From an uncultured Lachnospiraceae bacterium (GTDB lineage Bacteria; Bacillota; Clostridia; Lachnospirales; Lachnospiraceae): a stretch of DNA of 64,000 bases. Location: assembly GCA_902793335.1 (NCBI GenBank), contig CADBCZ010000007.1, positions 1-64,000 on the forward strand. Direction: 5' to 3'. This document shows, piece by piece, positions 17,213 through 24,386 of this stretch. A model generated the notes under the pieces. It saw nothing but the letters and a program-made list of their open reading frames with translations. It searched no databases and was not told the DNA's origin. The first letter of the stretch is position 1. Each line of letters opens with the position of its first letter. Both the position numbers and the translations under genes were made by a program.

Positions 17213-18928
17213 ATGAAGAAGAGAATTTTAAGTGTGATGTTGGTGTCGATGATGTTGCTTTCGGGTTGTGGTGCGGGAAGCACAAAAAACTCTGATGATG
17301 CCCAAAAGAAAGAGGTAACCCAGGAGATTTCAGATAATGAGAAGCAGGATGAAACAAAGAAGGAAAATGATGCAGAGGCCGAAGCTTCGACAGAACCCGT
17401 GATGGAGTTAAATGTTGAGGAGAATATAATAGATGACAACAACCGTATGTATTATGAGGTCTTTGTGTATGCTTTTGATGACAGTGACGGTGATGGTATA
17501 GGAGATATTAAGGGACTTACTGAAAAACTTGATTATATCAAGGATCTTGGCTGTAACGGAATCTGGCTTATGCCTGTCAATTCATCAACAACTTATCACA
17601 AGTATGATGTGACGGATTACTATGCCATTGATAAGGAATACGGAACACTTGATGATTTCAAGACTTTTCTTAAAGAGTGTGACGATCGCGGAATCAAGGT
17701 TATAATGGACATGGTGTTAAATCACAGCTCATCGGAGCATCCATGGTTTAAAGAGGCAGCGGAATATTTAAAGACATTGTCTGACGGACAGGAGCCTGAT
17801 CCGTCCGTTTGTCCGTCGGTAGATTATTACTTCTTTACAAGGGAAGAGGGAAAGCAGGGCTATGCCAAGTTACCCGGAACAGATTTTTATTATGAGGCAC
17901 AATTCTGGGAGGGTATGCCGGATTTAAATCTCGGAAGTGCAGCACTTCGCACGGAACTTGAAAAGATAATGTCTTACTGGCTTGATATGGGAGTTGGCGG
18001 ATTCAGATTGGATGCTGTGAAGGAGTATTATTCCGGAAAAGCTGAAGACAATGTTGAGGTTATTTCCTGGATAGTGAATTATTGCAAGAGTGTCAAGGAA
18101 GATGCCTATATTGTAGGAGAGGCATGGGACAGTAAAAATTCTATTGAGAAGTACTACGGAAGCGGAATTGACAGTCTCTTTAACTTCCCATTTGCACAGA
18201 GTGAGGGTACTATATGTAAGGATATCAGAAAAGCAGGAGACGGAAAGAAAGGAAAGGCTTTGGCAGAGGATATCGTAGCCTATCATGAGATGATCCGAAA
18301 TGTAAATGATAAGGCGACAGATGCTCCGTTTTTGACTAACCATGACGTGGGACGAATCTCAGGATTTTTGATGCATGATATCGACAAGATGAAGTTTGCC
18401 GAGGCAGTCAATATATTAATGTCAGGAAATGCTTTTCTGTATTACGGAGAGGAACTGGGTATGGACGGCAGTGTTAAAGGGTCGGCCGGTAAGGATGAAA
18501 ATAAACGGGCACCGATGTACTGGAATAATGAAGGCAATGACGGCATGGCTAAGGGTTCTCCTGATATGGATGATGTGGAGCATAAGTTTGGGTCGTTTGA
18601 GGAACAGAAAGGGGACAATAAGTCTATATACAACTATATCCGTAATGTGATCAGGATAAGGAATGCATTTCCACAGATCGGACGGGGAATAGAGACGGTG
18701 GCAGAGGAGATTACTGACGGCGATATTGTGGCGCTTTGGAAGGAATATGATGGTGAGAAGATACTTCTCCTTATGAACAACAGTGACCGGGAAAAGACAG
18801 TTGAGATTCCGGAAATAGATGGAAGAAAGCTTGAGTTGGCAGCGGGACTGGGAATTGACGGTACTGAGATTGAAGAAGCTGATGGAAATGTGAAACTTAC
18901 TGCATTTGGAGTTGCGGTACTTAGATAA
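17213..18928 (+). CDS. GH13 alpha-amylase family lipoprotein
   Basis: The 571-residue protein has a lipoprotein signal with lipobox LSGC (C19), a Lys/Glu/Asp-rich linker to about residue 60, then a GH13 (beta/alpha)8 barrel. The GH13 regions are seen as MDMVLNHSS (region I), GFRLDAVKEY with the Asp nucleophile (II), IVGEAWD with the Glu acid/base (III) and FLTNHDVGR (IV). GH13 enzymes cut or transfer alpha-glucosidic bonds; this one would act on oligosaccharides at the cell surface. The exact specificity cannot be read. It shares a transcript with the upstream exporter by spacing and ends at a strong terminator. Confidence 0.92.
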   Translation: MKKRILSVMLVSMMLLSGCGAGSTKNSDDAQKKEVTQEISDNEKQDETKKENDAEAEASTEPVMELNVEENIIDDNNRMYYEVFVYAFDDSDGDGIGDIKGLTEKLDYIKDLGCNGIWLMPVNSSTTYHKYDVTDYYAIDKEYGTLDDFKTFLKECDDRGIKVIMDMVLNHSSSEHPWFKEAAEYLKTLSDGQEPDPSVCPSVDYYFFTREEGKQGYAKLPGTDFYYEAQFWEGMPDLNLGSAALRTELEKIMSYWLDMGVGGFRLDAVKEYYSGKAEDNVEVISWIVNYCKSVKEDAYIVGEAWDSKNSIEKYYGSGIDSLFNFPFAQSEGTICKDIRKAGDGKKGKALAEDIVAYHEMIRNVNDKATDAPFLTNHDVGRISGFLMHDIDKMKFAEAVNILMSGNAFLYYGEELGMDGSVKGSAGKDENKRAPMYWNNEGNDGMAKGSPDMDDVEHKFGSFEEQKGDNKSIYNYIRNVIRIRNAFPQIGRGIETVAEEITDGDIVALWKEYDGEKILLLMNNSDREKTVEIPEIDGRKLELAAGLGIDGTEIEEADGNVKLTAFGVAVLR

Positions 18929-18936
18929 GATGATAA

Positions 18937-18990
18937 GGCTATCAAAATAAGTTTGAAAATTGCTTGTTTTGATAGCCGTTTTTTATTTTT
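18937..18990 (+). terminator. Terminator after GH13 gene
   Basis: GGCTATCAAAATAAG (18937-18951) pairs with CTTGTTTTGATAGCC (18963-18977) with one wobble, followed by GTTTTTTATTTTT. Confidence 0.9.
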
Positions 18991-19015
18991 GGTGAATATT
19001 ATCGGTTCTTTTATA

Positions 19016-19045
19016 TTGCGGTTATTAGGGGGTAAATGTTATAAT
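19016..19045 (+). promoter_or_regulatory. Possible promoter of the SDR gene
   Basis: TTGCGG, 18 bases and TATAAT (19040-19045) lie about 115 bases upstream of the SDR start. The leader between them contains the hairpin TCAAGCGAA ... TTCGCTTGA (about 19071-19102), of unknown role. Confidence 0.4.
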
Positions 19046-19161
19046 ATAGTTTATCAGAAAAAAAGGAATGTCAAGCGAAGTGCGGGCTATACTTTCGCTT
19101 GATAAGTTAAAGGGAAAACAAGGTTTCGAGATTACAATTAAGAATGAGTAGGGGTGGTTAC

Positions 19162-19950
19162 ATGAGACGTGCTAAGAAATATGCTGTTATCACAGGTGCA
19201 AGCTCGGGAATTGGGGTTGAGTTTGCTAAGAGGTTTGCTGCAGAGGGTTATTCTATTGTGCTTGTTGCAAGACGCGAGAGCAGACTCGATAAGGTGAAGG
19301 AACAGCTTAAAGATTATATGGATACCGGTACGAAATGTCTTGTTATGAAGGCCGATCTTGGAAATATGGATGAGTGCAAGGCACTTGTAGATAAGTTGAA
19401 GAATATTCCGGTTGCGGTTTTTATTAACAATGCCGGATTTGGTGATTGCGGAGAGTTTGTTAAGACAGATTTATCAAAAGAGATGGATATGATTGACGTA
19501 AATGTTAAGGCTCTGCATTATCTTGCGAAGAAAATGCTTCGTCAGTTCAAGAGTCAGGGATGCGGTTATCTGTTAAATGTTGCAAGCTCTGCAGGCTTAA
19601 TACCGGCAGGACCGTATATGGCAACGTATTATGCAACAAAAGCTTATGTAGTAAGTCTTACAAGAGCAATTGCAAGAGAGTTGTATGAAGCCGGAAGCAA
19701 CATATATATCGGGTGTTTATGTCCCGGACCGGTCGATACAGAGTTTAATGCCAATGCAAATGTTGAATTTACCATGAGGGGAATATCTGCAGGGTATTGT
19801 GCCAATTATGCGGTTGATATGATGAAGAAGAGAAAGGTTGTCATCATTCCAACATTACTAATGAAGACGCTGATGATCTCGGGACGTTTTTTACCACAAA
19901 AAATATATATTGCTAATATTTCAAAGAGACAAAAACAAAAGATCTGGTAA
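19162..19950 (+). CDS. Short-chain dehydrogenase/reductase (SDR)
   Basis: The 262-residue protein is a classical SDR with the cofactor motif TGASSGIG near the N-terminus, a basic residue after beta-2 (VARRESR) that favours NADP(H), NNAGFGD, the catalytic Ser in NVASSAG and YYATK for the Tyr/Lys pair. The CPGPVDT segment after beta-6 is also typical. The substrate is unknown; the sequence recalls the DltE/YqjQ-like SDR subgroup. AGGGGTGG six bases before the ATG supports this start over the ATG 18 bases upstream. The tail (KISKRQKQKIW-like) is basic. Confidence 0.9.
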   Translation: MRRAKKYAVITGASSGIGVEFAKRFAAEGYSIVLVARRESRLDKVKEQLKDYMDTGTKCLVMKADLGNMDECKALVDKLKNIPVAVFINNAGFGDCGEFVKTDLSKEMDMIDVNVKALHYLAKKMLRQFKSQGCGYLLNVASSAGLIPAGPYMATYYATKAYVVSLTRAIARELYEAGSNIYIGCLCPGPVDTEFNANANVEFTMRGISAGYCANYAVDMMKKRKVVIIPTLLMKTLMISGRFLPQKIYIANISKRQKQKIW

Positions 19951-20034
19951 AGGTTTCGATTATGTTAAGGAACTATTCGAAATTCGCTGTTTTTCAAAGA
20001 AAATCGATATTTTCCCATGTTTGAGCGTGTCATT

Positions 20035-20080
20035 AAGTCATAACTGCTTTATGTACAAGCATAAAGCAGTTATGACTTTT
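20035..20080. terminator. Perfect 19-bp hairpin between SDR and trxA
   Basis: AAGTCATAACTGCTTTATG (20035-20053), loop TACAAG and a perfect complement (20060-20078) lie between convergent genes. The T-run is short (TTTT on the plus strand), so it is an unusually long stem for a weak tail. A bidirectional terminator is most likely. Confidence 0.6.
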
Positions 20081-20101
20081 GACACTTATATCGCAATATT
20101 A

Positions 20102-20425
20102 TCAGGATTCAATTAGATTATCGATCCTTGCAGTCATATCGTCAGGGCTCATTCCACCGACAGCGGAATTGATGACCCTACCGTTTTTTATAAAGAGGAA
20201 GCTTGGAATGCTCATAACCCCGAACTGCTTGGCAAGTTCAGGTTCTTTATCCACATTAACTTTTCCGATTTTTACCTTTCCGTCATATTTTTTTGCCAGC
20301 GCTTCTACAAGGGGCATCATCATTTTACATGGTCCACACCAGTCTGCATAGAAATCCACCATTACAGGCAGATCGCTGTTAGTTACCTCATTTTCAAAGT
20401 TGTTTGTAGTAAATTGATATTCCAT
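20102..20425 (-). CDS. trxA: Thioredoxin
   Basis: The 107-residue protein is a standard thioredoxin with the active site WCGPCK (C30 and C33), the cis-proline region MSIPSFLF and KIGKVNVDKEPELAKQFGV. It reduces protein disulfides in the cytoplasm. AAAGGATG upstream fixes the start at 20425; the longer open frame runs through the promoter and into the hxlR gene. It is divergent from hxlR, 139 bases apart. Confidence 0.96.
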   Translation of the reverse strand: MEYQFTTNNFENEVTNSDLPVMVDFYADWCGPCKMMMPLVEALAKKYDGKVKIGKVNVDKEPELAKQFGVMSIPSFLFIKNGRVINSAVGGMSPDDMTARIDNLIES

Positions 20426-20453
20426 AATTATTTCATCCTTTCGTAAAAATAGT

Positions 20454-20482
20454 TTGTTATTTAGTTCTGATAGTGTTATTAT
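20454..20482 (+). promoter_or_regulatory. Possible hxlR promoter
   Basis: TTGTTA, 17 bases and TATTAT. It overlaps the trxA promoter on the other strand, so the two would share one control region. Confidence 0.35.
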
Positions 20483-20505
20483 AGCTGGTATAAAAAACAT
20501 ATCAA
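20478..20505 (-). promoter_or_regulatory. Promoter of trxA
   Basis: On the minus strand TTGATA (20505-20500), 16 bases and TATAAT (20483-20478) lie about 55 bases upstream of trxA. Confidence 0.6.
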
Positions 20506-20564
20506 GTACGCAGAATATCTTTATCTGATAAGAAAAAACTGACCAATACGGTTGAAAGGAGAAA

Positions 20565-20915
20565 ATGATGAATAAATCAGAAAAATACGAACCTTTATGT
20601 GAGGATATTGCGGGAGAGAGCTGTGGCCTGAAAAAGGTAATCGATATCATCGGCGGTAAATGGAAAATCATGCTCCTCTGTGTAATAGACCGAGAGGGTA
20701 CTGTTCGTTACGGGCAACTTAGAAAAAGTGTACATGGTATTACCAATACCATGCTGGCAAATTCACTAAAAGAAATGGAACAGGATGGACTGGTAGCGAG
20801 AAGACAGTATGATGAAATGCCGGTAAGAGTAGAATACTCTTTGACAGATAAGGCCCAAAGTATTGTTCCTATTCTTTTGGAGTTAAAGAAATGGGGAGAA
20901 AAGAATCTGGCGTGA
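20565..20915 (+). CDS. HxlR family winged-helix regulator
   Basis: The 116-residue protein matches HxlR/YodB-type regulators: a Cys near the N-terminus (C11), the typical IIGGKWKIMLL helix, LRKSVHGITNTMLANSLKEMEQDGL recognition region (given here in parts: GITNTML and LKEMEQDGLV) and PVRVEYSLTDKA wing. Some members sense thiol stress through a conserved N-terminal cysteine. Two cysteines are present near the N-terminus here (CEDIAGESC). The divergent position beside trxA suggests redox-linked control of thioredoxin; this is inference. AAAGGAG precedes the start. Confidence 0.92.
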   Translation: MMNKSEKYEPLCEDIAGESCGLKKVIDIIGGKWKIMLLCVIDREGTVRYGQLRKSVHGITNTMLANSLKEMEQDGLVARRQYDEMPVRVEYSLTDKAQSIVPILLELKKWGEKNLA

Positions 20916-20925
20916 GTTTAATCAT

Positions 20926-20959
20926 AAAAAGGGTGGTATTTTTATAAACCACCCTTTTT
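20926..20959. terminator. Terminator of hxlR
   Basis: AAAAAGGGTGGT (20926-20937) pairs perfectly with ACCACCCTTTTT (20948-20959), with the T-run forming part of the stem. It would work in both directions. Confidence 0.88.
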
Positions 20960-21016
20960 GATATTCTTTAGGAAAAGATAAGATAACCTATTAATAACAG
21001 GAAAGGGTGATAAGCT

Positions 21017-21826
21017 ATGTTTTCTGATAAGAATATCTGTTTGTTGTGTTTGGAGTTGTATTTATTATTTATGTTTGGTTTTTTATTATTTTCTTGTCGT
21101 GTATATTCGAAAGAACCGGGTGTTCCTTCTACTGATGGAATAGTATTCGTTAAGGGAAGAAAGGATGCTGTTACATTGATAGAAAGCACGCTTAAGAAGC
21201 ATGGCGAGAGTGTGACGATATCCTATCCTGGAATAACAGCAGAATTCAATCGTTATAAGAAGAACAATTATTCGGATTTTTTGGATGAATTAAGTCTTCA
21301 TAGTGGATATTATGCCGGTATTATTTCAGGAATGTGCATAAGCTTTGATGATTCCGTTAAAGATTCTGTGACTTTTCAATTTAATTATATGACTACTAAG
21401 AAACAGGAGAAGTATATAACACGAAAGGTTAAGCGGATTGTCAAGAAGTATAGGGGACAAAGTACCTACAACAGAATTAAAGGAGCTCATGATTACATCA
21501 CAAGTCATACCGTCTATGATGCAAACTATTACAATCCCTATTATGTATTTAAAAAGGGCAAGGGGATTTGTATGTCCTATGCCCTGGCGTTTCAGCGTAT
21601 ATTAACAGAGATGAAGATTCCATGTATATATGTTAAAGGTGATAATCACGCATGGAATATGGTCAAAATTGATGGTGACTGGTATGGCGTTGATGTTACC
21701 TGGGATGACAGTAGAGGCAGTTACAGCTGTTTTCTAAAGGGTACAGGTGATTTTGGCGGACATGACAATTCCTGTTCAAAAGTCCTTAAGAGGATTAGAA
21801 AGTCAAAGTATTCATATAAGAGATAA
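21017..21826 (+). CDS. Secreted transglutaminase-like domain protein
   Basis: The 269-residue protein has an N-terminal hydrophobic segment (residues 7-30, perhaps a signal anchor). A transglutaminase-like core follows with triad C185 (GKGICMSYA), H211 (DNHAWNMV) and D226 (YGVDVTWDD). Such proteins are papain-fold cysteine peptidases or crosslinking enzymes at the cell surface. The N-terminal half (residues 40-130) is not recognised. A long basic C-terminus (KVLKRIRKSKYSYKR) is present. It stands alone between two intergenic regions. Confidence 0.83.
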   Translation: MFSDKNICLLCLELYLLFMFGFLLFSCRVYSKEPGVPSTDGIVFVKGRKDAVTLIESTLKKHGESVTISYPGITAEFNRYKKNNYSDFLDELSLHSGYYAGIISGMCISFDDSVKDSVTFQFNYMTTKKQEKYITRKVKRIVKKYRGQSTYNRIKGAHDYITSHTVYDANYYNPYYVFKKGKGICMSYALAFQRILTEMKIPCIYVKGDNHAWNMVKIDGDWYGVDVTWDDSRGSYSCFLKGTGDFGGHDNSCSKVLKRIRKSKYSYKR

Positions 21827-21847
21827 GTATTTTTTGATTTACATTTG

Positions 21848-21876
21848 TTGAAAACATATCTCTGTTGTGTTATATT
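21848..21876 (+). promoter_or_regulatory. Promoter of the hydratase gene
   Basis: TTGAAA (21848-21853), 17 bases and TATATT (21871-21876), about 75 bases before the gene. Confidence 0.55.
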
Positions 21877-21949
21877 ATTGGTAAGTTTGTAAAAATATTT
21901 TTATGAAAGGAAAAGCTGTATTTAGTTGATATACAGCAGGTAGGGTTAA

Positions 21950-24232
21950 GTGATACAATTATACGAAAGCGGTGCTTATCTTGTTAATGGTACAGAGATT
22001 ATTGCGGATGGTGCTGATTGCAAGGAACAGTTGAAGAAGTTGACAGGAAGTGAAGTTTCAAAAGAGGAGGCAGCACAGAATACAATAGCTTACAGTATTT
22101 TGAAAGCCCATAACACTTCAGGTGATATGGAGAAACTCCAGATTAAGTTTGACAAACTTACTTCACATGATATTACATTTGTTGGTATCATACAGACAGC
22201 CAGAGCATCAGGACTTACAGAATTTCCAATTCCATATGTTTTAACGAATTGCCATAATTCGCTTTGTGCAGTAGGTGGTACTATTAATGAAGATGATCAC
22301 ATGTTTGGTCTTTCGTGTGCTAAGAAGTATGGTGGAGTATATGTACCTCCTCATCAGGCAGTTATTCATCAGTTTGCCAGAGAAATGCTTGCAGAATGTG
22401 GTGGTATGATTCTTGGTTCTGATTCGCATACACGTTATGGTGCCCTTGGTACAATGGCAGTAGGTGAAGGTGGTGGAGAACTTGTTAAACAGCTTCTTTC
22501 TCAGACATATGATGTTAATATGCCGGGAGTTGTTGCTATCTATCTTGATGGTAAGCCTGAACCCGGAGTTGGACCTCAGGACGTGGCTCTTGCTATCATT
22601 GGAAAAGTATTCGGTAATGGTTATGTTAAGAATAAAGTAATGGAATTTGTTGGACCAGGTGTATCTAATCTCTCTGCTGATTATAGGATTGGTGTTGATG
22701 TAATGACAACTGAGACAACTTGTCTTTCATCAATTTGGAGAACAGATGACAAAGTTAAAGATTTCTATGAGATACATGGAAGAGGAGATAAGTACAAAGA
22801 ACTTAATCCTGGAGCAGTTGCATATTATGATGGTGTAGTATATGTAGATCTTTCTAAGGTTAAACCGATGATTGCTATGCCATTCCATCCAAGCAATACA
22901 TATACTATTGAGGAGCTTAATGCTAACCTTATGGATATATTAGAGGATTGTGAGAAACGCGCACTTGTTAGTCTTGACGGTAAGGTTGATTTCACTCTCA
23001 AAGATAAGGTGAGAGACGGAAAGCTGTATGTTGATCAGGGAATTATCGCAGGATGTGCGGGCGGTGGTTTTGAAAATATTTGTGCAGCAGCAGATATTCT
23101 TAAGGGTGCAAGTATTGGTGCTGATGAGTTTACATTATCAGTTTATCCGGCTTCTACACCTATATATATGGAGCTTGCTAAGAATGGCAGACTTGCAGAT
23201 CTTATGGCTACAGGTGCAATAGTTAAGACTGCATTCTGTGGACCTTGTTTTGGAGCAGGTGATACTCCTGCTAATAACGCATTTTCAATCCGCCATTCTA
23301 CAAGAAACTTCCCTAACAGAGAAGGTTCTAAGGTTCAGAATGGTCAGATTTCGTCAGTTGCTCTTATGGATGCCAGATCTATCGCAGCTACAGCTGCTAA
23401 CAAGGGTTATCTTACAGCAGCTACAGACATAGATGCTAATTACAGCAATCCAAAGTATTTCTTTGATAAATCTATATATGAGAATCGTGTATATGACGGT
23501 GTCGGTAAAGCAGATCCTTCGGTAGAGATTAAGTTTGGACCTAATATCAAGGATTGGCCGGAAATGGTTGCACTTACAGATAATCTTGTTTTAAAAGTTG
23601 CTTCAGTAATACATGATCCGGTTACTACAACAGATGAGCTTATTCCATCCGGAGAGACATCTTCTTACAGATCTAATCCTTTAGGTCTTGCTGAATTTAC
23701 ATTATCCCGTAAAGATCCTGGATATGTGGCAAGAGCAAAAGAGATTCAGGCTGTCGAGAAGATTAGAGAAGAAGGAAAATGCATGGGTGAAGCTTATCCT
23801 GAGATGAAGACGGTTATGACTAAGATAAAAGAAACTTATCCTGAAGTATGTAAGGAAAACACCGGCGTAGGTTCTACTATATTTGCTGTTAAGCCTGGTG
23901 ACGGTTCAGCCAGAGAACAGGCCGCATCATGTCAGAAGGTACTCGGAGGATGGGCTAATATAGCTAAGGAATATGCTACTAAGCGTTATCGTTCTAATCT
24001 TATCAACTGGGGTATGCTTCCGTTCCTTATGCCGGAAGATTATGATTTCGAGATAGGTGATTATATATTTATTCCTGATGTTGCCAAGGCTGTTGCAGAT
24101 AAGAATGATGATATTAAGGCATATGTCGTTAACAAGGATATGAAAGAACTCACTTTCCATCTTGGAGATCTTACAGATGATGAAAGAGAAATAATATTAA
24201 AGGGTTGTCTCATTAATTATAACAAAAGATAA
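21950..24232 (+). CDS. Aconitase-superfamily hydratase (YbhJ-like)
   Basis: The 760-residue protein belongs to the aconitase superfamily. It shows [12 protein letters not shown] and three cysteines placed like aconitase [4Fe-4S] ligands: C369 (GCAGGG), C430 and C433 (CGPC). The [15 protein letters not shown] segment also matches. Its N-terminus ([14 protein letters not shown]) and length fit the YbhJ-type hydratase group better than citrate-cycle AcnA or LeuCD. The likely reaction is hydration/dehydration of a hydroxy-acid, possibly citrate/isocitrate; this cannot be decided here. The start is GTG with AGGTAGGG upstream. No citrate-cycle neighbours are present. Confidence 0.88.
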   Translation: MIQLYESGAYLVNGTEIIADGADCKEQLKKLTGSEVSKEEAAQNTIAYSILKAHNTSGDMEKLQIKFDKLTSHDITFVGIIQTARASGLTEFPIPYVLTNCHNSLCAVGGTINEDDHMFGLSCAKKYGGVYVPPHQAVIHQFAREMLAECGGMILGSDSHTRYGALGTMAVGEGGGELVKQLLSQTYDVNMPGVVAIYLDGKPEPGVGPQDVALAIIGKVFGNGYVKNKVMEFVGPGVSNLSADYRIGVDVMTTETTCLSSIWRTDDKVKDFYEIHGRGDKYKELNPGAVAYYDGVVYVDLSKVKPMIAMPFHPSNTYTIEELNANLMDILEDCEKRALVSLDGKVDFTLKDKVRDGKLYVDQGIIAGCAGGGFENICAAADILKGASIGADEFTLSVYPASTPIYMELAKNGRLADLMATGAIVKTAFCGPCFGAGDTPANNAFSIRHSTRNFPNREGSKVQNGQISSVALMDARSIAATAANKGYLTAATDIDANYSNPKYFFDKSIYENRVYDGVGKADPSVEIKFGPNIKDWPEMVALTDNLVLKVASVIHDPVTTTDELIPSGETSSYRSNPLGLAEFTLSRKDPGYVARAKEIQAVEKIREEGKCMGEAYPEMKTVMTKIKETYPEVCKENTGVGSTIFAVKPGDGSAREQAASCQKVLGGWANIAKEYATKRYRSNLINWGMLPFLMPEDYDFEIGDYIFIPDVAKAVADKNDDIKAYVVNKDMKELTFHLGDLTDDEREIILKGCLINYNKR

Positions 24233-24250
24233 TTATAGCAGCTCGTAATA

Positions 24251-24283
24251 TACAGGCTGTTCATCATAGATGGGCAGCCTGTA
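24251..24283 (+). terminator. Terminator-like hairpin after hydratase gene
   Basis: TACAGGCTG (24251-24259) pairs with CAGCCTGTA (24275-24283), with an inner TCATC/GATGG pairing. There is no T-run, so the call is weak. Confidence 0.4.
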
Positions 24284-24386
24284 TTATATAGTGGGAATAT
24301 AGGTTATTGAATAGTATGGGGTGCTGATCAAGAGGAGAATGTAATAGTAGTTGTGAATGTAATGTTATGGGAAAGGATGTTATTGT

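Noticed and set aside
20102-20671. 189-residue thioredoxin with long N-terminal extension
   Set aside because: The first 82 residues read antisense through the hxlR start and both promoters. A ribosome site fits only the ATG at 20425.
21017-21826. Transglutaminase missing from the MoxR operon, relocated here
   Set aside because: The gene is 15 kb away, lacks the multi-TM part and DUF4129 tail, and is a stand-alone secreted protein. A link is possible but not supported.
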